NCBI GenBank assembly: GCA_947044365.1
Contig: OX345649.1
Span: 2,989,930-3,053,929, forward strand
Reading direction: 5' to 3'
From: Petrosia ficiformis
Taxonomy: Eukaryota > Porifera > Demospongiae > Haplosclerida > Petrosiidae
Length of the DNA: 64,000 nt
Shown: one piece after another, positions 13,901 through 23,238 of the stretch
How positions within the stretch are numbered: the first letter of the stretch is position 1
How the letters are laid out: each line of letters starts with the position of its first letter
Notes under the pieces: generated by a model
The model's input: only the letters and a program-made list of their open reading frames with translations
What the model was told of the DNA's origin: nothing
The model's database searches: none
Position numbers and translations under genes: made by a program

Positions 13901-15538
13901 TATTAATAAGTAACTGACTTATTACATACTGGTGTGGTTGAATAATATATTTTGGGACACAGAATAAAATTTAGTTTGTTGTAATTTTAATTACAATTAC
14001 AATGCCACAAAGTTGTAGTTTTAGATTTAAGCATTCTTATTTTTGTTAGAGTAAGCTGATAATAGTTGATGATAGTTCATAATATTTTAGTTTCTAACTT
14101 GACTAATAGAATAGTTGGTTTGAGATTTAGTGGACACAAATAAGCCCATAATAAAGGGAATTTAGGTTGTTAGTAAAACAACATTATTCATGCACTCTAG
14201 TGTCATAGATATATGTTATGTTATGTCATACCACAAAATTGCATTTCATTTCCCTGGTTAGTGGCACCCCCACACTGAGATCACCATATGGAAACATGCT
14301 AAGGAATTCTGCTATCCCATGACACTTCCCTAAGTGAATTAGCCACCCCATCTCAATATACTGGAACATGCAACATTCTCCTAGTCTTGCGTAGCCAGAC
14401 CCAACCCTTTGCTACGCAACGAGAAGGGTCTGGTCAACACACTGTGCAAGTGTTCATCAAGAGTTTAGCCAGACTTTTGGCTATTTTAGTGGGTGACAAA
14501 CCAATTACCAGTTTGCCAGATACTTGACACTCTTGATGAATGCTAGTACAGTGGGTTGACCAGACCCCTCCCGTTGCATAGCAGAGGGTTGGGTCTGGCT
14601 ACGCGAGACTAACGTTCTCGTAGTGGCGACGTCCTTGATCATAGGGTCTAGTATAGGTGCACTAATTGTGTACATTATTAGGTTTTAAAATTAAGAAGAA
14701 TTTTACCTGCGGGTGCAAATTAATTAAATAACGGAACAGGCTAATATGCCAACCCCGCCCTAATTATTTGTTAATTGTTTGTCAACAGTTAAACTTAGCA
14801 GTTTCATTAAGTTAACATATATCAAGGTTGTACTAGGGGGAGGGGTAGATGAAACTCCAATCAGTTTCTAGTCTTGCAAGCTTCTTGCTGCATACAATTC
14901 AGTTCCAATCTGTATCTTTTGGAAGCCACACCCACCTGGGGGTTTAATTACAGGGCCTAAATGTTTTCACTGATAGTTTATTTTCAGAAACAAACCCAAA
15001 CACGCCCCACGGGTGGTGGAGGGGGCGGTGGGTGGGAAACTCTGGTAGGGTAACTGTAGTTGCTCTCTGAGAAAGATCGGAGTTTGATAGTGTCTAGAAA
15101 AGTAAATTTTATGGTTTCACTGAAAAGCTACAGAATTCAGCTTTCTTCAGCCTCTTGTAACTATAAAAGTAAAATGAATTTTCAGAAAACGGCTTTATGC
15201 ATTTTCTCAAAATGCATTGTACTTGGTGCACGCCATGATTGGTGGGCGTGGCTTTCGTGGTTTTGTACTTATCACTATTGAGATTTTAGCCATGTTTCGT
15301 CTATTACAGAGCAATATGAAGCTATATGAAGGTTGGTATTACACCAGGTTAGTGTCATATTATATAATATTCCATTTGGAGTCGCATCCGCCCACTCCCT
15401 AGTACCACCTTTTAATGGTGTCTCCACAATTTGTTTAACAGTGTAATAATAATGATGAGAGCTACTTTTGATGTTACATAATTTCTCCCTCACCTTTCCA
15501 CTTCCAGCAGGACCCATCACAATTTGACCATATCTCAT
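4904..15538 (-). CDS. GPN3: GPN-loop GTPase 3 (complete, 8 exons)
   Basis: Family role: small GTPase acting with GPN1/GPN2 in assembly and nuclear import of RNA polymerase II. Exons in transcript order: 15494-15538, 13774-13882, 10784-10871, 9704-9783, 7248-7488, 7084-7177, 5727-5855, 4904-4981. All introns are GT-AG, the total is 864 bp, and the frame closes to 287 aa (human GPN3 is 284). Visible motifs: P-loop GPAGSGKST (9-17), split by intron 1; the family-defining Gly-Pro-Asn loop (71-73) in LGPNGG; switch II-like [11 protein letters not shown] (105-115); guanine-specificity GKMD (173-176). The C terminus is acidic. The exon 4 acceptor was set at 9783 because it restores the EYLVRNLEW segment. 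Start and P-loop lie in a 45-bp first exon facing the PX-SH3 gene head to head. The 10.6-kb span is mostly repeat-rich intron. Exons 1-2 are duplicated elsewhere in the window. Confidence 0.93.
4982..5726. other. GPN3 intron 7
   Basis: Intron between the acidic last exon and the penultimate exon. A pyrimidine-rich stretch (5515-5635) gives a spurious open frame. No repeat or RNA is recognised. Confidence 0.6.
5881..6107. mobile_element. Palindromic MITE in GPN3 intron 6
   Basis: The segment starts agggatatcaaaacc and ends with its complement ggttttgatatccct. Much of the interior is also complementary (for example aacaccacttccacataac against tatgttgaagtggtatt). It belongs to the same hairpin family as 12313-12615 and 23570-23800 but is more diverged. 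Part of the same unit recurs near 8135-8200. Confidence 0.75.
6108..7083. other. Rest of GPN3 intron 6
   Basis: AT-rich intron. A segment with aatgttcacacctaaatacacctta occurs twice (near 6445 and 6545), showing a short local duplication. A small CA-rich run lies at 7040-7078 beside the exon 6 donor. Confidence 0.5.
7530..7800. repeat. Interspersed repeat, inverted relative to the copy at 37078-37345
   Basis: Contains gtcctatatgcagtatataggac, a stem made of gatgtgatatag and its complement, and a block bounded by atgatggtgttatc and gatgtcaccatcat. The same blocks appear in reverse order and complement at 37078-37345, so this is one repeat family in opposite orientations. It ends in an (AT)n run. 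Likely a foldback MITE; non-coding. Confidence 0.75.
7801..8090. repeat. Foldback-like repeat in GPN3 intron 4
   Basis: The phrase ctgatatagcac appears near 7835 and 8073, and its complement gtgctatatcag near 8000. A short inner stem gccctcgggcctatggccctcg separates them. This suggests a small foldback element with nested inverted repeats. Confidence 0.5.
8661..8902. mobile_element. MITE with imperfect terminal inverted repeats
   Basis: The left end tagtgatgtactgataa and the right end ttatcagtgtatcacta are complementary with a few mismatches. The interior repeats variants of ctgataa and gccgatac. Non-coding. Confidence 0.55.
8903..9703. other. GPN3 intron 4, remaining part
   Basis: AT-rich intron with no recognisable coding or RNA signal. 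The nearest structured element is the MITE ending near 8902. Confidence 0.45.
9960..10500. repeat. 33-bp minisatellite in GPN3 intron 3
   Basis: About 16 tandem copies of a 33-bp unit containing ggtacatgggacctctacac, with shorter variants lacking the tata segment. Because 33 is a multiple of 3 the array is open in several frames on both strands, producing repeat-only pseudo-proteins; these are not genes. The array sits between GPN3 exons 3 and 4. Confidence 0.95.
10872..12312. other. GPN3 intron 2, left part
   Basis: AT-rich intron with an (AT)n run at 11266-11310. From about 11650 the sequence is closely repeated at 26170 onward, and more loosely at 35640-36300 and 42780-43030. That places the left edge of the duplicated units inside this intron. 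Confidence 0.7.
12313..12615. mobile_element. Long near-perfect hairpin element (about 133-bp arms)
   Basis: The left arm (12313-12445) and right arm (12480-12615) are almost perfectly complementary around a loop of about 34 nt. Both carry the tgtagggatgtcaaaaccc block or its complement. A related hairpin lies at 23570-23800, and a single arm at 26030-26165. The near-identical arms indicate recent origin or active homogenisation. The site is absent from the paralogous unit at about 26960. Confidence 0.85.
12313..13480 (-). mobile_element. Unit-specific insertion (hairpin plus unique DNA) in GPN3 intron 2
   Basis: In unit 2 the sequence runs from gatatagtaa (26960s) to the aaaaaaactttaatacatc block within a few bases. 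In unit 1 about 1.17 kb intervenes. The inserted DNA holds the long hairpin and a minus-strand frame near 13440-13370 starting [20 protein letters not shown] and followed by a donor-like gtaata. The GRP-x-I pattern resembles the N-terminal region of integrase-core (Ginger-like) transposon proteins, a weak match. Most of the insert recurs in inverted orientation at 23.6-26.1 kb. Confidence 0.55.
14382..14611. mobile_element. MITE with TAGTCT...AGACTA long inverted termini
   Basis: The left end tagtcttgcgtagccagacc and right end ggtctggctacgcgagacta form long inverted repeats that continue inward through ggtctggtcaac and its complement. The flanks acattctcc (14373-14381) and acgttctcg (14612-14620) look like a diverged 9-bp target duplication. 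The paralogous unit at 28019-28313 carries the same insertion, so it predates that duplication. It shares termini with the larger element at 15591-16224. Confidence 0.8.
14612..15493. other. GPN3 intron 1, distal part
   Basis: Mostly unremarkable intron with a G/C-rich patch near 15000-15050. Open frames here (15060-15281 and 15217-15402) have no domain and cross the intron, so they are not called. The stretch beside exon 1 is duplicated near 28480-28560. Confidence 0.5.
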
Positions 15539-15759
15539 TTTACGTTCTCATGATAGGAGGTGTGGCTCACATGGTTTTGTAATTGTTGGGTAGTCTCGCG
15601 TAGCCAGACCCAACCTACTACGAAGGAAGGGTCTGGGGACAGGCATACTACTGTTTGTTCAAGTGCCACCGCCGGCCCACCGGATGTTTGGTGTAACACT
15701 CCTTAAGGTGCTTGAAGCGTGACGTCACAATAGTAACGCCTACTTTACACGTTTAAGAA

Positions 15760-15875
15760 ATGGAAGAAGTGTGCGCTCTTTGTAACGTTTATGTTGGTGA
15801 AGGAACGGCAAAAGCAAAGAGGCTTAGGTTATTTGGAGATAGTGCAGTGGACACAAGAGAACAGATGGATATGTT
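15760..15875 (+). pseudogene. Captured N-terminal fragment with CxxC motif
   Basis: The frame opens MEEVCALCNVYVGEGTAKAK and continues about 40 codons before entering sequence antisense to the helicase fragment. The CALC pair and following basic stretch resemble zinc-ribbon-like N termini of transposon-associated proteins, but no family can be named. It lies inside the Mutator-like element. Confidence 0.35.
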
Positions 15876-16059
15876 TTTGTATCAGGAGTTGGTTGAAAAT
15901 GTCTGGCAGGAGACCATATATCAAAGACTTCCCATATCCTGTTGGCAATGATCCAAAAACATCATGGCCTTCAAGAAACCTAACCATACACTCCTTCTGT
16001 TTCTCCTTCAACTCAGTAACACCAGCCTTTCTCATTGCAAATTCAATAGCACCATCCAT
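15829..16059 (-). pseudogene. RecQ-type helicase N-terminal fragment
   Basis: The frame starts near 16059 and contains QKECMVRFLEGHDVFGSLPT followed by GYGKSLIYGLLPDIF. This is the RecQ Walker A region (LPTGYGKS) with its upstream Q-motif-like KEKQKE segment. The remaining helicase domain is absent, so this is an isolated first-exon-sized piece. Capture by the surrounding transposon is inferred from its position between long terminal inverted repeats. Confidence 0.75.
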
Positions 16060-16233
16060 TTTTCGTACTGAAAGTGTCAGTTATGAATTTTATAAACACA
16101 AATATGAACTCATTAAAATGAAGCCATTGTTTGTATAAAGTAAAGGGGCACTTGAACAAACTGTAGTATGCCTTGTCCCCAGACCCTTCCTTCGTAGTAG
16201 GTTGGGTCTGGCTACGCGAGACTAATTGTTGGG

Positions 16234-16560
16234 TGGGTCATTGCTGATAGTTACTGTGTGCTCGAAACCTGGAGCCTGAAGAAGTGTCACTGTGTAAAGA
16301 AACTGAAGTACCTTCTTCAAGCTTCTAAATGATGACTTGCTCATGTCTGAAACTAAACAACAGTTACTTATTATATTTACTTGTTAATGATTCTTGCATC
16401 ATCTTTACTATATATATATATATACAACAGTTATTAGTAATAGTTGCAGTTTTACATTCTTAGCCGGTCTGTAGCTCGTTCTTCGACGCACCACGCCCAT
16501 TAATCGACGTATATATATATACGCAAGTGACACAGCATATAGCGTGCATGGGCCATCCCG
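16234..16560. mobile_element. Degenerate copy of the CATCCCTATGATTGC MITE family in the copy 1 promoter
   Basis: The stretch contains phrases of the 400-500 bp family seen at 47415-47876 (gcctgaagaagt, aaatgatgacttgctc, cacgcccattaat, acgcaagtgacac) and ends in a broken gggccatccc. It lies directly upstream of PX-SH3 copy 1. Copy 2 retains only a short remnant (gcgcaagtgacgcagc), so the two copies have different promoter-proximal DNA. Confidence 0.6.
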
Positions 16561-16584
16561 AAATCATTTTGCACAAAGTCAAAA

Positions 16585-19500
16585 ATGAGTAAAGCAGCAA
16601 AAGATAATGTACACATTGATCGCTATGTAGTATCAGCTAAAATACTTGGAAAAGAGAAACAACAAAGGAGAAAGAAGTTTAAGGTTAATAGTACAGAAGA
16701 GAGATGAATCATCATTTCAAAACATTTTTTTGTCTTGCAGAAGCAAGAATTTGCTATTGATGTCATTCTGTCTGATGAAAGCCAGTACACTGTATATAGA
16801 TCAATGAAGGATATTGTCACTTTCCATGTAATTAAGTATTAATATCTATTAATTCGTTACATTTTATTATTTGTGCATCACAGAAGAAACTAATGAGCCG
16901 TTTTCCAGTGGAGGCAGGTCATTTTAGTGATAAAGAAAGAGTCATTCCAAAATGCCCAATAAAGAAAACACTATTTGGATTTCGACAAGTTTTTACTGAT
17001 GACGGAAGTTTTAATGAAGCACTAAACTCCTATATCAAGGTAAATAGATCAATAAATGCTGCACATCATGTTGTATTATTGGATCAATTCTTACTCAGAA
17101 ACATCCTGCTCTTCCAGGAAAAATGATTAAAACAGATGTTTTTCAACAGTTTTTCACACTCTTGCCTTCTGATATGGATATCCCATTAATAGAGAAGTAT
17201 ATATGTGTAGAATTTAAATTTAAAGTAATGCAATCTACACTGTTATGTAGGAAAAGTGTCAAAGCAAAGAAATCTGAACCGGTAATGAGTAAGTACTACT
17301 TCAGTTTTTACAACAGTAAATGACTTATATTTTTTAAGTAGATTCTCGTTGTAGAAAGATTAGCAGTCCAATATTTCTCAAGTCTTATATTACTCTAGCA
17401 GATTTTCAATCATCTCTGTCTACTGAATTTAGCTTCAAAAAAAACACTGTTGTCCAAGTTGTTCAGAAAGAATCAAAAGGTCTCACTTACAATATATCTA
17501 ATGTATTAATTAAGAATTATCCTTTGAGTTGTGTTGTTATTGTACTAAATGACTAAAACTTAGTAAGGGGTCAACAATATTCTAAACTGTAAACTAAACA
17601 TTTGCAATCACCATAATAAAAAACTAAAACCACCCAAATTACATTAACTTTAGCTATTGGAATGCTAAACAAATAAAAAGAATTGTCACTGATAATTATA
17701 CAAACCGTTTAAACTCCCCTTATGGTTATAGAATTGTCATGAATAACTGACAATTCCATACTATTTGATAGAATAGTGATATAGACTATTAGTAATTTAC
17801 CTTTACATGTATTTCCTAAGTAGGGTACATGACTAAAACTATTCATAGTTGTTCTTAATACTATTCAGTAGAAAGAACATATAACTAAACTAAATTAATT
17901 TTACAATACTACTTGTGAGGATGACATAATAATTTCTCAGTGATTTTTAACTGGAATAAAAAATGTGAAACCACTTATACTGTTGCTTGAAAATTACAAG
18001 TGCTGTAAGTTAATCATACTTATATTTGATCATATAGGTTGGTGGCTAATAGACATACAAGGTATGATTGGCTGGGCTCCTGCCTCTTTCTTGGTCCCTG
18101 TTGATAAAGATGACATAGAAAATGAATTTAAAGAGAATGAGGCTCTAATCGGCACAGAAAAAGGTAATATATATAGCATCTATCAATTGTATCATTACTT
18201 TTATATCTAGTTCACTATACTATTCACATTTATATAATTAAATTTTCTACTCTTCCTTCTTAGTTGGTGCTCGATATATTAGTACGTCAGCCTATCAAGC
18301 AAGTAGGGATGATGAATTAAGTTTTGTGAAAGGTGCTGTTGTTAGGGTGATAAAGAAATACATAGGTGGGTGGTGGTTGGTGAGATACAATGGTGAAGAA
18401 GGGTTTGCACCTGCTATCAAGCTTACAAAGTTTGATAAGAGACAAGCAAGTTTTTATGTGAAAAGGGTAAGTCAATCAAAATGGACCATCAGGGCCGGAT
18501 TCATGATTTTTTGAGAGGGGGGTTGTTAAGTTAAACCACACCTTTGGCCACACCTGTTTGAATTGGGCATACGCAATCCATAAATGTTAACTTTTTTGAA
18601 TACATTTATGCAATATGCATAATTTATTATACATTGATGTATAATACGCATATTGCAGATTTAGTGATTTAGTTGTTAGATGTAAAAATGGGTCTATCTG
18701 TTACCCTTAGGACTGAGCTTGTTTTTCAAAATTCTTCCCATTTCCAACACCGGCATCTCTGCTGCATTTATTTTGGCCACTGTTCACTTTCTCTACCCCA
18801 AGCTTGGCTCCTTTTCCGACATGGAGTACTACTTCAACCAGCTTGACCGGGACTCGAAAGTCCCCAACTGCTTCATAGGATTAAATCAAATGCAGCAAGG
18901 GAAATGCCTCAGCTACCCACCAGATTGCGTGGGCGGCGAGGGGCTGCACCCCCCTTCGAACCCCCATTAACGGGGAGACACCCCCTTTAAAATTCCCCCC
19001 TGTACTCATTATTTAGGCCAAAAAGCAGCCAAAAAACCATCAACTTTTTTTACCCATTTTTATGGGTTTATCCCTGACACCAATTACAAGCATTTAGAGT
19101 GCTTCATAATGCTAGGAACACTATCCGAACTGCATAGGGGTCAAATGTCACATATATATGTGACATCAGTGCTCTAAGGGTTAATTACACATATATCACC
19201 TTAAGGTAGTACTTATACTACACTACGGTGATCAACGATGAATATTAGGTATGTACTATGTAAACTATGTAAAGTGCTGATAACTGTTTAAAGAACTGAA
19301 TTTAATCGTACATAATAATTATGATTTGTTATTATTACAACAATCTATCCACTATGAATGTATGTATAACAAAGTGACATTTTGTGTTCAAACAGCTAAT
19401 TATGAATATGCATAGTAGCTAATACAAAAATGGAGGGTTGCAACCCTCCCCCCCCTTTGATCCAGCCCAGTGGTGACTGACGAACGTTTGAATGCCCACA

Positions 19501-22500
19501 CGTTTTGTAATCTTCGCTTAGTAATGATTTGAGCTTATCTTCTACTGCAGCTACAATCTTATAAACAAGATATATTGAGAAAAAACAGAATTGTTTTTAC
19601 TTCTTCAGTAAATGTTCTCTCTCTTTAACAGCATCATTACCTCCCTGAAGAAGAAACGAAGTATCCCTGTAATTGCTTTGCAATGACTATGTATCAATAA
19701 TAGTTGACGGCTTCCTTTCTGTGTACTTGAAAACTGGGGCCTGAAGAAGTAAGTACAACAGTTATTAGTAATAGTTGCAGTTTACATTCTTCCTGGATCT
19801 TTCCACTCAGTGGTCTGTAGCTCAAGCGCGTGCTCTTTTCGTTCCACACCCATCAATTGGCTTTGATCTGATCCGAGTGCGCCCCTCGGAATGACGTGAC
19901 TTCCTTACGATACTGACACAAACATATAATATATATTATATTATGTATATAAATTATAGTTCGAACCTAAAGTTTTGTTCAGATTTATACCCTAACAACA
20001 AGAGACCCTATGGTTTGACAAATTTGTGCCCCTAGGGACCAATTTTGTCATGGTTCTAGGATGATTCTTTTCAGGACGAAATTCTCTGTGACAGCCCTAC
20101 AGGCCATAAAAATATTTTTTTAAAGAAAAAATAGAACTTTACCTGGGAATTTCCTGGATTGTATAGGTGCCTATGAATTGTCTGTGATTATGTCTGTATT
20201 ATCTACATAATTAATTATAACCCCTCAAAGCCATATTTGCATTCAGAAGCAAACTCTCAATGACAAACTCTTACTTAATATCCTTCTCATGTGATTATTT
20301 CCTTAGATTAAACGAAATTGTGGCAAACGTAAAAGCACTCGTGTTCCACCCACTTTGAAAATGAATTGGTAAGTATAAGATTAATCTTTCAAGAATAATT
20401 GCTTTTAATTGTTGTTCATGAAGGCAAGTAGATAAAAAGACCCAACGGGAAGAAAAATGCAAAAGTTTAGCATTGTACCAATGCCTGTCAAACTTTATAG
20501 GCAGAGAAGATAAATTTGAAATCAGTAGTCTTAATAAAGGAGACACTGTGCAGGTGCTGGAGAAAAAGAACCATGGATGGTGGTATGTACAAGATCAACA
20601 TGGTCGTTCAGGGTGGGCCCCTGCAATTTATTTTCAGACTATCTATGATCCTTCTCCTGATCATGTTAAGAGAGATGAAATTGTTGGTAAGAAATATGTA
20701 TTTTACTTATCATACATATTGCTAAGTAATTCTTGTTCATTGAAAATATGAGATGTGTAAGTATAATTGAATTTTACAGGCTGAAAATAGCTTTCATATT
20801 TAGCAAAACAGAGGTGCATATGAAGTTAGTATTATGTGACATTAGTACATGTATTCTCATTTGCTAGGGAATAGTTTTTTCTTGAGTGAACAGGCTGACA
20901 ATATTGTACTGCACATTTGGACTATTATTAGTTAGCTACTAGTATTCATTTCATTCTCCATCACAATTATAGGTTCAGTACATTTTGTTGTGCGTTCCTT
21001 TCTTAGTCACAGAGAGGATGAGCTCACAGTGGAGGAAGGTGAAAAAGTATTAGTGATAGAGGTATCAGATGATGGATGGTGGATGGTGAGACAACTAGAC
21101 AATCCACTGATGCAAGGATTGATACCATGTCTGTGTCTTAAGAAGGAAGAGGAGATGGATGCACCACAAATATCTGGTAATGGTATTTGTGAAAATAAAA
21201 CTTCAATACAAGAAGGTATAATATATCTCTTTAATCTCATAATATACATAATTGTTTACATGTTAGTCAGTAATAGTGTTGGATCTGACAATTCAATTGG
21301 AATATCTAGAGAAAACTTGGTTCAACCAGAAGAACTTGAAGACTGCTATGCAGTTGCTTCTGATTATTCTAAGAAAGAAATTGATGAAATAGATGTGTTT
21401 GAAGGCGAGATTGCATGTATTATTGACAAAAGTCGAACAGGTAACATCCCTTATTATGTCATGAAAATATTAAAAACACCTTCACTCCACCAGATATTTG
21501 GTATGTGAATGTTAATGGAAAGGAGGGATGGATTCCATCAGATGTACTACGTCCATTGTCAGATGATGAACTAATTGAGAATTTTGATAGTGATTCATTG
21601 TCATCACATCCAACAGTATCATTACCACCTCATCCAGGCTCAGAAATTATACCTGAATCTGAAGTTGTGTTATTTCCATCTCATCCAGTCTCTGAAATTG
21701 CATCATCACCTCCTCATCCTATCATGTCAGCACCTTTATTATATAAAGGTTTGAAGATATTCAAGAGTCAATATTCAATATGTACAGAGATCAATATAAT
21801 TAATTGTTTATGACTGGATAGAAAACTGCATTTAATTTAATGCTGTTTTAGCATTACAATAACATTTTAGTTCGCTAAATAATATATATAAATTTCTATA
21901 GTTACATAATGTCAGTTCACTAATCTCACAATATCCTACTAATAAAATTGGTCTATATAGTTTTATCATTTATTATTTAGATTCTGATAGTCCAATAGAT
22001 TTTGACTCACATTCCAATCATCATGTTCTGAACACAAAACAGCAAACATCACATAGTTCTATATCCAGTAAAGACAAGAGACGAGATTGTTAGTTACATT
22101 ATAATTATATATGTACAGTACTAATTATTATACAGAATACAAATATTATATGCAATTCATTCTTTAGATTTTGAGAGAACAATTCCTATATTATACTCTA
22201 ATAATTATTATAATAATTATACAATAAATATACAATAATTATAGACTCAGAAACAATTTAGATACATAGCCCACTATATATCAGATATGAAATATTTCTT
22301 CTGCATTGTTTTCATGTTTTCTGGTATATTTCACATTAGTCTCTCAAACCATCAATATACAACTTAATATTGTGATACTATGTTTTCTTCTCCAGCTATT
22401 ATTGTTATTGTTATACAAAGTGAAGATGAGTCATTGGAAGAATTAGAAAGAACTGCAGCAGTAGCGCAGCATCTTGCAAATGAATTACTTGAGAAAGCTA

Positions 22501-22562
22501 ATATTCTACGAAAGAAAGCAGAAGACACCAGGAAATGTAATTCAATGAATTTATCATCATGA
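16585..22562 (+). CDS. PX plus five-SH3 adaptor, copy 1 (p47phox/Tks-like)
   Basis: Likely a membrane-associated scaffold of the p47phox/NOXO1/Tks class; five SH3 domains match Tks5, though 738 aa is shorter. Exons: 16585-16683, 16741-16827, 16884-17039, 17099-17196, 17251-17288, 17342-17479, 18038-18163, 18264-18466, 20307-20368, 20424-20686, 20973-21215, 21267-21440, 21494-21748, 21981-22088, 22396-22562; total 2217 bp, in frame. PX spans about 12-145 (VYRSMKD, FHKKLMSRFPVEAG, PxxP as PKCP). The usual second Arg of the RR[YF] lipid site is Ser. SH3 domains lie at about 169-226, 251-303, 352-410, 426-482 and 530-587, each with a Trp signature (GWW in four, IWYV in the fifth). A basic linker (316-345) separates SH3-2 and SH3-3. 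A His/Pro-rich stretch (about 600-645) precedes a charged C-terminal helix (690-735). The exon 13 donor (gtttga) is weak. Family assignment is firm; partner proteins are unknown. Confidence 0.9.
18704..19180 (-). mobile_element. piggyBac-like MITE (second copy)
   Basis: The right end gtgctctaaggg is followed by ttaa (19181-19184); the left end begins cccttag after tta. The interior matches the element at 25140-25727 in reverse orientation, including the tcacatatatatgtgac palindrome and the cccccgttaa-type block. An 83-codon open frame inside (18719-18970) is repeat sequence, not a gene. Confidence 0.7.
19600..20110 (+). mobile_element. Diverged CATCCCTATGATTGC MITE family copy
   Basis: Contains gtatccctgtaattgctttgcaatgac at the left and ggggcctgaagaagtaag, cgcgtgctcttttcg and a gccctacaggccataaa right end. 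The order matches the copies at 44060-44496 and 47415-47876. It is intronic in PX-SH3 copy 1. Confidence 0.65.
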
Positions 22563-22636
22563 TTGTTGTCTTTTTGATACAATAAAAGAAAACGAGACCA
22601 AAGTTTTTAAAGCCAAATTAAATACAATGGCTGTAC

Positions 22637-22723
22637 CAGGAGCCCATAATGACGTTGACCAGAAAGCGTAAGAGTAACTCTTATGCTTACTCTGGCTTAC
22701 GCTTTCGTCATTATGGGCTCCTG
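22637..22723. mobile_element. 87-bp MITE after PX-SH3 copy 1
   Basis: The ends caggagcccataatgacg and cgtcattatgggctcctg are perfect inverted repeats flanked by gctgtac on each side (22630-22636 and 22724-22730). The paralogous position downstream of copy 2 (about 34268) is empty. A longer relative lies at 61623-61860. Confidence 0.88.
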
Positions 22724-22779
22724 GCTGTACTAATAGTATGTTAAAGTCAAAAATAAGAAATTATATTACATCATAATTA

Positions 22780-22962
22780 CCAGGAGCTTATTAGTTTGTT
22801 ACCTGTAGCAGGATTTGAAACCGCCTTGTATTCTAATAATTGCCCACTCACTTCATCTTAAACCCATCCTTTTGACCATATTTGGAGTTTTGCTAAAAGT
22901 GTGATTCGACAACGGATGGGTACTGCTCCTTCACGGTGCTCATAAGCTCCTGTAATTACTAT
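22780..22962. mobile_element. Small MITE with CAGGAGCTTAT-type ends
   Basis: Left end ttaccaggagcttat, right end ataagctcctgtaatt. The interior includes gtagcaggatttgaaaccgcc, slightly reminiscent of a tRNA B box. Absent from the paralogous position of copy 2. Non-coding. Confidence 0.6.
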
Positions 22963-22994
22963 GAAGCTGCAACATAAGTGTAGTAGTATAAATT

Positions 22995-23062
22995 TGCTTG
23001 CTCAATCTACAATCTCTTTCATCTGTTTCTGTTTGTCTTCAAATCCTGGAAAGGAATATATC
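22995..23062 (-). pseudogene. Relict of MTBP last exon (unit 1)
   Basis: Minus-strand sequence gatttgaagacaaacagaaa followed by cagatgaaagagattgtaga matches the MTBP terminal exon at 46189-46296 (its DLKTN...RQMKEIVD region). It has lost several bases and terminates early. The same relict follows copies 2 and 3, showing that the duplicated unit included the end of MTBP. Confidence 0.75.
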
Positions 23063-23164
23063 TTAAAGGTGACCATTGTACATGTTTATGGATACTAATA
23101 TAGCTTTGTAAATAAATTCCTAATATCTATACTGCAATTAATTAATGTATTAACCCATAGAGCA

Positions 23165-23238
23165 TAGTCTTGAGGCCAGATATTCATGAGGAAGCCAGAA
23201 AGGACGTCCTTCCTCACAAACGTCTGGCCTTGAGACTA
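23165..23238. mobile_element. 74-bp MITE, TAGTCTTGAGGCCAGA ends
   Basis: Left end tagtcttgaggccaga and right end tctggccttgagacta are inverted repeats. The TAGTCT...AGACTA termini resemble those of the Mutator-like family at 14382 and 15591. A partial relative starts near 34557. Confidence 0.65.

Larger units (their letters stand above)
15591..16224. mobile_element. Mutator-like (Pack-MULE-type) element carrying gene fragments
   Basis: Inverted termini of about 80 bp run from tagtctcgcgtagccagacc at the left end to ggtctggctacgcgagacta at the right. They are flanked by a perfect 9-bp duplication attgttggg (15582-15590 and 16225-16233). Long inverted repeats, a 9-bp target duplication and captured coding pieces fit a Mutator-like carrier element. 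The interior holds a RecQ-helicase fragment (minus) and a short cysteine-bearing frame (plus). Unit 2 has the empty site (attgggtggg near 28660), so insertion followed the duplication. It splits the GPN3/PX-SH3 promoter interval. Confidence 0.82.
18467..20306. other. Intron 8 of copy 1, repeat-rich
   Basis: A 1.8-kb intron. It holds a piggyBac-like MITE (about 18704-19180) and a diverged CATCCCTATGATTGC family copy (about 19600-20110). The equivalent intron of copy 2 (1.3 kb) has a different insertion set, and that of copy 3 (0.9 kb) carries an inverted tRNA-like pair. Confidence 0.7.

Noticed and set aside
15060..15402. Two plus-strand frames upstream of the PX-SH3 gene
   Set aside because: They lie in GPN3 intron 1, have no recognisable domain and no matching splice sites.
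18719..18970. 83-codon frame with a plausible amino acid mix
   Set aside because: Lies in the piggyBac-like MITE; the related copy at 25140-25727 does not preserve the frame.
22170..22240. Possible extra exon between exons 14 and 15 of copy 1 (after cattctttag)
   Set aside because: It reads into a stop, and the equivalent in copy 3 has an early in-frame stop; exon 14 joins exon 15 in phase without it.
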